Part shown: piece by piece, positions 56,571 through 64,000 of the stretch
Position numbering within the stretch: position 1 is the stretch's first letter
Layout of the letters: the number at the start of each line of letters is the position of its first letter
NCBI RefSeq assembly: GCF_029227915.1
Contig: NC_079879.1
Coordinates: 9,424,001 to 9,488,000 of the forward strand
From: Hydractinia symbiolongicarpus
Taxonomy: Eukaryota; Cnidaria; Hydrozoa; Anthoathecata; Hydractiniidae
Reading direction: 5' to 3'
DNA length: 64,000 nucleotides
Notes under the pieces: generated by a model
Told to the model about the DNA's origin: nothing
Seen by the model: the letters and a program-made list of their open reading frames with translations, nothing else
The model's database searches: none
Made by a program: the position numbers and the translations under genes

Positions 56571-56793
56571 TGTTGTGAGATTGTTATCTATATATATCTT
56601 GTTCCAAACACTGTGCTGCAATGCGTTGATTAAGAAATATAATTCGTTATGTTTGAAGTCAATACCCAACATAATTCGGTGTTGTAAAGAAAACAAGCAA
56701 AATTGAAGCATCAGGAGCTGTTCATCCAAGCGCACGGGGTCAATTTAATCGATACAGAGGTACACGTTAACTACCTGTCACAGATTCTGGTAA

Positions 56794-56865
56794 TGCCGTG
56801 CCCAGGATTCGAACCTGGGTTATTGCGGCCACAACGCAATGTACTAACCACTATACGATCACGGC
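56794..56865 (-). tRNA. tRNA-His(GTG) H194
   Basis: A7:G66; same monomer type as H183 but without the insert upstream. Confidence 0.88.
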
Positions 56866-57087
56866 TCATATGAGATTGTTAACCAAATATGTTTTGTTTA
56901 AAACACTCTGCTGTAATGCGATGATTAAGAAGTATATTTCGTTATGTTTGAAGTCGATACACAACATAATTCGGTTATATAAAGAAAATAAACAAAATAA
57001 ATGCATAGCACTGTTTTCTCTAGCGAACGAAGACAATTTAATCGATACAGCAGTACATGTTCACTATCCTATCACTGACTCTTGTAA

Positions 57088-57159
57088 TGCCGTGACCAGG
57101 ATTCGAACCTGGGTTATTGCGGCCACAACGCAATGTACTAACCACTATACGATCACGGC
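57088..57159 (-). tRNA. tRNA-His(GTG) H195, consensus
   Basis: Exact consensus. Confidence 0.97.
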
Positions 57160-57382
57160 TGATATGAGATTGTTAACCATATATGTCTTGTTCCAAACAC
57201 TGTGCTGCAATGCGTTGATTAAGAAATATAATTCGTTATGTTTGAAGTCAATACCCAACATAATTCGGTGTTGTAAAGAAAACAAGCAAAATTGAAGCAT
57301 CAGGAGCTGTTCATCCAAGCAAACGGGGTCAACTTAATCGATACAGAAGTACGCGTTAACTACCTATCACAGATTCTGGTAA

Positions 57383-57454
57383 TGCCGTGACCAGGATTCG
57401 ACCCTGGGTTATTGCGGCCAAAATGCAATATACTAACCGCTATACGATCATGGC
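57383..57454 (-). pseudogene. tRNA-His-derived H196, anticodon TTG
   Basis: TTG anticodon with A31:C39 and A4:C69 mismatches, G54 and G10:U25. Confidence 0.72.
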
Positions 57455-57676
57455 TTATGTGAGATTGTTAACAATATATGTCTTGTTCAAAACATTCTGC
57501 TGCAATGCGATGATTCAGAAGTATACTACGTTATGTTTGAAGTCGATACACAACAAAATTCGGTGATATAAGGAAAATAAACAAGATGAATTCATAGGAC
57601 TGTTTTCTCTAGCGAACGGAGAAAATTTAATGGAAACAGAAGTACATGTTCACTTTGCTATCACTGATTCTTCCAA

Positions 57677-57748
57677 TGCCGTGACCAGGATTCGAACCTG
57701 GGTTATTGCGGCCACAACGCAATGTGCTAACCACTATACAATCACGGC
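57677..57748 (-). tRNA. tRNA-His(GTG) H197
   Basis: A12:C23 mismatch, U9. Confidence 0.86.
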
Positions 57749-57971
57749 TGATATGAGATTGTTAACCATATATGTCTTGTTCAAAACACTGCGCTGCAAT
57801 CCGATGATTAAGAAGTATCTTTCGTTACGTTTCAAATGGATACACAACATAATTCGTTGTAATAGAGACAACAAGCAAAATTAAAGCATCAGGAGCTGTT
57901 CATCCAAGCAAACGGGGTCAATTTAATCGATACAGAAGTACACGTTAACTTCCTATCACAGATTCTTGTAA

Positions 57972-58043
57972 TGCCATGCCCAGTATTCGAACCTGGGTTA
58001 TTGCGGACACAACGCAATGTACTAACCACTATACGATAACGGC
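57972..58043 (-). pseudogene. tRNA-His pseudogene H198
   Basis: U6:C67, A7:G66, G4:U69, a T-stem change at 62 and U37. Confidence 0.75.
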
Positions 58044-58265
58044 TTATGTGAAATTGTTAACTATACATGCCTTGTTCAAAACACTCTGCTGCAATTAGAT
58101 GATTAAGAAGTATATTACGTTATGTTTGAAGTCGATACACAACATAATTCGGTGATATAAAGAAAATAAACAAAATGAATTCATAGGACTGTTTTCTCTA
58201 GCGAACGGAGACATTTTAATCGATACAGAAATATATGTTCACTTTCCTATCACTGATTCTTGTAA

Positions 58266-58337
58266 TGCCGTTACCAGAATTCGAACCTAGGTTATTGCGG
58301 CCACAACGCAATGTACTAACCACTATACGATCACGGC
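58266..58337 (-). tRNA. tRNA-His(GTG) H199
   Basis: G6:A67 mismatch; U50:G64 and G53:U61 wobbles. Confidence 0.8.
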
Positions 58338-58559
58338 TCATATGAGATTGTTAACCATATATGTCTTGTTCAAAACACTCTGCTGCAATGCGATGATTAA
58401 GAAGTATATTTCGTTATGTTTGTGGTCGATACACAACATAATTCGGTTATATAAAGAAAATAAATAAAATAAATGCATAGGACTGTTTTCTCTAGCGAAC
58501 GGAGACATATTAATCGATACAGCAGTACATGGTCATTATCCTATAACTGACTCTTGTAA

Positions 58560-58630
58560 TGCCGTGACCAGGAATCGAACCTGGTTATTGCGGCCACAAC
58601 GCAATTTACTAACCACTGTACGATCACGGC
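58560..58630 (-). pseudogene. tRNA-His pseudogene H200
   Basis: 71 nt: one C lost at the variable-loop/T-stem border; G10:A25, U59. Confidence 0.72.
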
Positions 58631-58852
58631 TGATGTAAGATTGTTATCTCTATATGTCTTGTTCAAAACACTGAGCTGCAATGTGTTGATTAAGAACTAT
58701 ACTTCATATGTTTGAAGTCAATACCCAACATAATTCGGTGTTATAAAGAAAACAAGCAAAATAAAAGCATCAGGAGCAGTTCATCCAAGCGCACGGGGTC
58801 AATTTAATCATTACAGAAGTACACGTTAACTACCTATCACAGATTCTGGGAA

Positions 58853-58924
58853 TGCCGTGACCAGGATTCGAACCTGGGTTATTGCGGTAGCAATGCAATG
58901 TACTAACCACTATACGATCACGGC
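58853..58924 (-). tRNA. tRNA-His-derived H201, anticodon GCT
   Basis: Loop TTGCTAC gives GCT (Ser AGC/AGU) with A37. A31:C39 opens the top of the anticodon stem; acceptor, D and T arms are consensus. It lacks the long variable arm of true tRNA-Ser. Confidence 0.78.
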
Positions 58925-59142
58925 TTATGTGAGATTGACTATCCATGCCTTGTTAAAAACACTCTGCTGCAAGGCGATGATTAAGAAGTATATTACGTTA
59001 TGTTTGAAGTCGATACACAACATAATTCGGTGATAAAACGAAAATAACAAAATGAATTCATAGGACTGTTTTCTCTAGCGAACGGAGACAATTTAATCGA
59101 TACAGAAGTACATGTTCAATATCCTATCACTGACTCTTGTAA

Positions 59143-59214
59143 TGCCGTGACCAGGATTCGAACCGGGGTTGTTGCGGCCACAACGCAATGTACTAACCAC
59201 TATACGATCACGGC
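59143..59214 (-). tRNA. tRNA-His(GTG) H202
   Basis: C51:U63 mismatch, C44. Confidence 0.85.
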
Positions 59215-59435
59215 TTATTTGGTATTGTTAACTATATATGCCTTGTTCAAAGCACTCTGCTGCAATGCCTTGATTAAGAAATATATTTCGTTACGTTTGA
59301 AGTGGATAGACAACATAATTCGGTTATATAAAAAAAATAAAAAAAATTAATGCATAGGACTGTTTTCTCTAGCGAACGGAGACAATTTAGTCGATACAGA
59401 AGTACACGTTAACTTCCTATCACAGATTCTTCTAA

Positions 59436-59507
59436 TGCCATGACCAGGATTCGAACCTGGGTTATTGCGGCCAAAACGCAATGTACTAACCACTATACGA
59501 TCACGGC
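59436..59507 (-). tRNA. tRNA-His-derived H203, anticodon TTG
   Basis: Loop TTTTGGC gives TTG, which would read Gln CAA. All four stems pair (G4:U69 wobble), G18/G19, T loop, B box and A73 are intact. One base separates it from H171-type copies (G34 to U). If charged by HisRS it would misread CAA; if by GlnRS it is a recruited Gln tRNA. Confidence 0.88.
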
Positions 59508-59730
59508 TGTTGTGAGATTGTTATCTATATATATCTTGTTCAACACCCTGTGCTGCAATGCGTTGATTAAGAATTGTATTACGTTATGTTTGAAGTCGAT
59601 ACACAAAATAATTCGGTGTAATAGAGAAAACAAGCAAAATTGAATCATCGGGAGCTGTTCATCCAAGCGGACGTTGTTAATTTAATCGATACAGAAGTAC
59701 ACGTTAACTTCATATCACAGATTCTGGTGA

Positions 59731-59802
59731 TGCCGTGACCAGGATTTGAACCTGGGTTATTGCGACCACAATGCAATGTACTAACCACTATACGATCACG
59801 GC
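59731..59802 (-). tRNA. tRNA-His(GTG) H204
   Basis: A31:C39 mismatch, A57, U38; repaired relative of H166 with an uninterrupted 5' flank. Confidence 0.83.
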
Positions 59803-60020
59803 TTATGTGAGTTTGCCTATACATGCCTTGTTCAAAACACGCTGCTGCAAGGCGATGATTAAGAAGTATATTACGTTATGTTTGAAGTCGATACACAACA
59901 TAATTCGGTGATATAAAGAAAATAACAAAATGAATTCATGGTACTGTTTTCTCTAGCGAACGGAGACATTTTAATCGATACAGAAATATATGTTCACTTT
60001 CCTAACACTTACTCTTGTAA

Positions 60021-60092
60021 TGCCGTGACCAGGATTCGAACCTGGGTTATTGCGGCCACAACGCAATGTACTAACCACTATACGATCACGGC
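60021..60092 (-). tRNA. tRNA-His(GTG) H205, consensus
   Basis: Exact consensus; the trailer contains the empty insert site. Confidence 0.97.
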
Positions 60093-60314
60093 TGATGTGA
60101 GATTTTTATCTATATATGTCTTGTTCAAAACATTGAGCTGCAATGCGTTGATTAAGAAATATACTTCGTATGTTTGAAGTCAATGACCAACATAACTCGG
60201 TGTTATAAAGAAAACAAGCAAAATTAAAGCATCAGGAGCTGTTCATCCGAGCACACGGGGTCAACTTAATCGATGCAGAAGTACACGTTAACTACCTATT
60301 ACAGATTCTGGGAA

Positions 60315-60386
60315 TGCCGTGACCAGGATTAGAACCTGGGTTATTGCCGCAACGAAGGAATGAACTAACCACTATACAATCACGGC
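60315..60386 (-). pseudogene. tRNA-His pseudogene H206
   Basis: H168 allele with U9. Confidence 0.75.
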
Positions 60387-60606
60387 TAATGTGAGATTGT
60401 TAACTATACATGCCTTGTTCAAAACACTCTGCTGTAATGCGATGATTAAGAAGTATCTTTCGTTACGTTTGGAGTGGATAGACAACATAATTCGGTTATA
60501 TAAAAAAATAAAAAAAATGGATGCATAGGACTGTTTTCTCTAGCGAACGGAGACAATTTAGTCGATACAGAAGTACACTTTAACTTCCTATCACAGATTC
60601 TTCTAA

Positions 60607-60678
60607 TGCCATGACCAGGATTCGAACCTGAGTTATTGCCGCCACAACGCAATGTACTAACCACTATACGATCACGGC
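60607..60678 (-). tRNA. tRNA-His(GTG) H207
   Basis: G31:G39 mismatch; G4:U69 and U49:G65 wobbles. Confidence 0.8.
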
Positions 60679-60901
60679 TGTTGTGAGATTGTTATCTATA
60701 TATATCTTGTTCAAAACACTGTGCTGCAATGCGCTGATTAAGAATTGTATTACGTTATGTTTGAAGTCAATACACAAAATTACTCGGTGTAATAGAGAAA
60801 ACAAGCAAAACTACAGCATCAGGAGCTGTTCATCCAAGCGCACGGCGTCAATTTAATCGATACAGAAGCACACGTTAACTTCCTATCACAGATTCTGGGA
60901 A

Positions 60902-60973
60902 TGCCGTGACCAGGATTAGAACCTGGGTTATTGCGGCCACGAAGGAATGTACTAATCACTATACGATCACGGC
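60902..60973 (-). pseudogene. tRNA-His pseudogene H208
   Basis: H170-like anticodon arm (C33) and U57, but the acceptor stem is consensus. Confidence 0.73.
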
Positions 60974-61194
60974 TAATGTGAGATTGTTAACTATACATGC
61001 CTTGTTTAAAACACTCTGCTGTAATGCGCTGATTAAGAAGTATCTTTCGTTACGTTTGAAGTGGATAGACAACATAATTCGGTTAAATCAAAAAAATAAA
61101 CAAAATGAAAGCATAGGACTGTTTTCTCTAGCAAACGGAGACAATTTAGTCGATACAGAAGTACACGTTAACTTCCTATCACAGATTCTTCTAA

Positions 61195-61266
61195 TGCCAT
61201 GACCAGGATTCGAACCTGGGTTATTGCGGCCACAACGCAATGTACTAACCACTATACGATCACGGC
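61195..61266 (-). tRNA. tRNA-His(GTG) H209, near-consensus
   Basis: G4:U69 only. Confidence 0.95.
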
Positions 61267-61489
61267 TGTTGTGAGATTGTTATCTATATATATATTGTTC
61301 CAAACAGTGTGCTGCAATGCGTTGATTAAGAAATATAATTCGTTATGTTTGAAGTCAATACCCAACATAATTCGGTGTTGTAAAGAAAACAAGCAAAATT
61401 AAAGCATCAGGAGCTGTTCATCCAAGCGCACGGGGTAAATTTAATCGATACAGAGGTACACGTTAACTACCTGTCACAGATTCTGGTAA

Positions 61490-61561
61490 TGCCGTGCCCA
61501 GGATTCGAACCTGGGTTATTGCGGCCACAACGCAATGTACTAACCACTATACGATCACGGC
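61490..61561 (-). tRNA. tRNA-His(GTG) H210
   Basis: A7:G66. Confidence 0.88.
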
Positions 61562-61785
61562 TCATATGAGATTGTTAACCAAATATGTCTTGTTTAAAAC
61601 ACTCTGCGGCAATGCGTTGATTAAGAAATATATTTCGTTATGTTTGAAGTCGATACACAACATAACTCGGTGACATAAAGAAAACAAACAAAATGAATGC
61701 ATAGGACTTTTTTCTCTTGCGAACGGAGACAATTTAATGGATACAGCAGTACATGTTTTCACTATCCTATCACTGACTCTTGTAA

Positions 61786-61857
61786 TGCCGTGACCAGGAT
61801 TCGAACCTGGGTTATTGCCGCCACAACGCAATGTACTAACCACTATACGATCACGGC
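61786..61857 (-). tRNA. tRNA-His(GTG) H211
   Basis: G31:G39 mismatch only. Confidence 0.86.
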
Positions 61858-62080
61858 TGTTGTGAGATTGTTATCTATATATATCTTGTTCCAAACACTG
61901 TGCTGCAATGCGTTGATTAAGAAATATAATTCGTTATGTTTGAAGTCAATACCCAACATAATTCGGTGTTGTAAAGAAAACAAGCAAAATTGAAGCATCA
62001 GGAGCTGTTCATCCAAGCGCACGGGGTGAATTTAATCGATACAGAAGTACACGTTAACTACCTATCACAGATTCTTGTAA

Positions 62081-62152
62081 GGCCGTGACCAGGATTCGAA
62101 CCTGGGTTATTGCGGCCACAACACAATGTACTAACCACTATACGATCACGGC
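62081..62152 (-). tRNA. tRNA-His(GTG) H212, discriminator C73
   Basis: A73 is C, the base found in bacterial tRNA-His; U30:G40 wobble. Everything else is consensus. Confidence 0.88.
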
Positions 62153-62374
62153 TCATATGAGATTGTTAACCATATATGTCTTGTTCAAAACACTCTGCTA
62201 CAATGCGTTAATTAAGAAATATAATTCGTTATGTTTGAAGTCGATACACAACATAATTCGGTTATATAAAGAAAATAAACAAAATAAATGCATAGGACTG
62301 TTTTCTCTAGCGAACGGAGACAATTTAATCGATACAGCAGTACATGTTCACTATCCTATCACTGACTCTTGTAA

Positions 62375-62446
62375 TGCCGTGACCAGGATTCGAACCTGGG
62401 TTATTGCGGCCACAACGCAATGTACTAACCACTATACGATCACGGC
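62375..62446 (-). tRNA. tRNA-His(GTG) H213, consensus
   Basis: Exact consensus. Confidence 0.97.
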
Positions 62447-62668
62447 TGATGTGAGATTGTTACCTATATATGTCTTGTTCAAAAAACTGAGCTGCAATGG
62501 CTTGATTAAGAAATATATTTCGTATGTTTGAAATCAATACCCAACATAATTCGGTGTTATAAAGAAAACAAGTAAAATTAAAGCATCAGGAGCTGTTCAT
62601 CCAAGCGCACTTGGTCAATTTAATCGATACAGAAGTACGCGTTAACTTCCTATCACAGATTCTGGTGA

Positions 62669-62740
62669 TGCCATGACCAGGATTCGAGCCTGGGTTATTG
62701 CGGCCACAACGCAATGTACTAACCGCTATACGATCACGGC
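62669..62740 (-). tRNA. tRNA-His(GTG) H214
   Basis: C54, C16, G4:U69. Confidence 0.86.
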
Positions 62741-62962
62741 TTATGTGGGATTATTAACTATACATGCCTTGTTCAAAACACTCTGCTGCAATGCGATGAT
62801 TAAGAAGTATATTACGTTATGTTTGAAGTCGATACGCAACATAATTCGGTGATATAAAGAAAATAAACAAAATGAATTCTTAGGACTGTTTTCTGTAGCG
62901 AACGGAGACATTTTAATCGATACAGAATTATATGTTCACTTTCCTAACACTTACTCTTGTAA

Positions 62963-63034
62963 TGCCGTGACCAGGATTCGAACCTGGGTTATTGCGGCCA
63001 CAACGCAATGTACTAACCACTATACGATCACGGC
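62963..63034 (-). tRNA. tRNA-His(GTG) H215, consensus
   Basis: Exact consensus. Confidence 0.97.
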
Positions 63035-63255
63035 TGATGTGAGATTTTTATCTATATATGTCTTGTTCAAAACATTGAGCTGCAATGCGTTGATTAAGAA
63101 ATATACTTCGTATGTTTGAAGTCAATGACCAACATAACTCGGTGTTATAAAGAAAACAACCAAATTAAAGCATCAGGAGCTGTTCATCTGAGCACACGGG
63201 GTCAACTTAATCGATGCAGAAGTACACGTTAACTACCTATTACAGATTCTGGGAA

Positions 63256-63327
63256 TGCCGTGACCAGGATTAGAACCTGGGTTATTGCCGCAACGAAGGA
63301 ATGAACTAACCACAATGCGATCACTGC
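63256..63327 (-). pseudogene. tRNA-His pseudogene H216
   Basis: H168 allele plus A3:G70 and D-loop changes; the most decayed of that set. Confidence 0.75.
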
Positions 63328-63549
63328 TCATATGAGATTGTTAACCATATATGTCTTGTTCAAAACACTCTGCTACAATGCGTTAATTAAGAAATATAAT
63401 TCGTTATGTTTGAAGTCGATACACAACATAATTCGGTTATATAAAGAAAATAAACAAAATAAATGCATAGGACTGTTTTCTCTAGCGAACAGAGACAATT
63501 TAATCGATACAGCAGTACATGTTCACTATCCTATCACTGACTCTTGTAA

Positions 63550-63621
63550 TGCCGTGACCAGGATTCGAACCTGGGTTATTGCGGCCACAACGCAATGTAC
63601 TAACCACTATACGATCACGGC
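63550..63621 (-). tRNA. tRNA-His(GTG) H217, consensus
   Basis: Exact consensus; copy of H213 at offset 1175. Confidence 0.97.
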
Positions 63622-63843
63622 TGATGTGAGATTGTTACCTATATATGTCTTGTTCAAAAAACTGAGCTGCAATGGCTTGATTAAGAAATATATTTCGTAT
63701 GTTTGAAATCAATACCCAACATAATTCGGTGTTATAAAGAAAACAAGTAAAATTAAAGCATCAGGAGCTGTTCATCCAAGCGCACTTGGTCAATTTAATC
63801 GATACAGAAGTACGCGTTAACTTCCCATCACAGATTCTGGTGA

Positions 63844-63915
63844 TGCCGTGACCAGGATTCGAGCCTGGGTTATTGCGGCCACAACGCAATGTACTAACCG
63901 CTATACAATCACGGC
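63844..63915 (-). tRNA. tRNA-His(GTG) H218
   Basis: C54, C16, U9; last unit before the window ends in spacer. Confidence 0.85.
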
Positions 63916-64000
63916 TTATGTGGGATTATTAACTATACATGCCTTGTTCAAAACACTCTGCTGCAATGCGATGATTAAGAAGTATATTACGTTATGTTTG

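Larger units (their letters stand above)
1..64000 (-). repeat. Tandem array of ~293-bp tRNA-His monomers (218 units)
   Basis: The whole window is built from one monomer repeated head to tail: a 72-nt tRNA-His body read from the minus strand plus a spacer near 221 bp. Start-to-start distance is 289-299 bp almost throughout. Exceptions are 119 bp (H58-H59), 202 bp (H120-H121), 256 bp (H122-H123), 285 bp (H158-H159) and 457/460 bp where a 167-bp insert sits. Consensus arms: acceptor GCCGTGA/TCACGGC, D stem GTAT/GTAC, anticodon stem TTGCG/CGCAA with loop TTGTGGC (anticodon GTG), a 4-nt variable loop, T stem CCAGG/CCTGG with loop TTCGAAT, and A73. No protein gene, rRNA or other tRNA family is seen. 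Edges 1-118 and 63916-64000 are cut spacers, so the array continues on both sides. Confidence 0.97.

Noticed and set aside
1-64000. CRISPR array
   Set aside because: Repeat unit is a 72-nt tRNA with spacers near 221 bp that are themselves repeats; no cas genes; eukaryotic tRNA promoter boxes.
1-64000. tRNA-derived SINE family
   Set aside because: Copies are in strict tandem and one orientation, with no poly-A or simple-repeat tails, no target-site duplications and a full-length tRNA kept at consensus in 30 units.
1-64000. Mitochondrial or bacterial tRNA-His
   Set aside because: No encoded G-1, A73 in nearly all copies, perfect eukaryotic A and B boxes, and no other organellar genes.

Overview
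This window is one uninterrupted head-to-tail array of nuclear tRNA-His genes. I count 218 tRNA-His-derived units (H1 to H218), all on the minus strand. Each unit is about 293 bp: a 72-bp tRNA body, numbered to the discriminator base with no encoded CCA, plus a spacer of about 221 bp. No protein-coding gene is supported. Every long open frame is a by-product of the repeat, and monomers of 294 bp (3 x 98) keep one frame open across neighbours.

The organism is a eukaryote, most likely an animal. The tRNA has anticodon GTG, discriminator A73, no genomic G at position -1 (eukaryotes add it after transcription with Thg1), an internal pol III A box and B box, and a TATA-like element about 20-25 bp upstream as in insect tRNA genes. 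The T arm resembles my memory of the insect tRNA-His, which is weak support for an arthropod. Spacers are AT-rich.

Layout. Left sub-array (1 to about 33.9 kb, H1-H116): three spacer families, here called alpha, beta and gamma, alternate. Tracts of 3.2-3.9 kb and about 2.5 kb recur as near-identical higher-order repeats (offsets 3813, 8628 and 10093 bp). Forty-three copies here, all next to a beta spacer, carry a block change in the 3' acceptor strand that breaks two pairs. Transition zone (about 33.9-36.2 kb, H117-H124): decayed copies, one short spacer and one truncated tRNA. Right sub-array (36.2-64 kb, H125-H218): none of the acceptor-broken type, other higher-order repeats (offsets 1175, 1767, 2047, 3402, 5169 and 6169 bp), four spacers with a 10-11 nt A tract, and a 167-bp non-array insert present twice, with a matching empty site at 59878/59879.

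Of the 218 units, 30 match the consensus exactly and roughly 20 more differ only in ways that keep all stems paired. The rest range from one mismatch to clearly dead. Several copies have altered anticodons (TTG, GCG, GGG, GTA, GCT); two of these, H203 (TTG) and H163 (GCG), keep an otherwise sound cloverleaf. No copy has a T-run terminator close to its 3' end; in the spacers I checked the first T4 lies about 90 nt downstream. The array can be read as a tRNA-bearing satellite, a small functional gene pool inside a large pool of pseudogenes, spread by unequal exchange. Whether it is expressed, or mainly recruits TFIIIC, cannot be told from the sequence.

Terms used below: positions follow standard tRNA numbering. 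AAA-type means acceptor 3' strand U69-U70-U71 (C2:U71 and C3:U70 mismatched, G4:U69 wobble). AAG-type is the same with C69 kept. ATG-type means U52 facing C62 plus A19.
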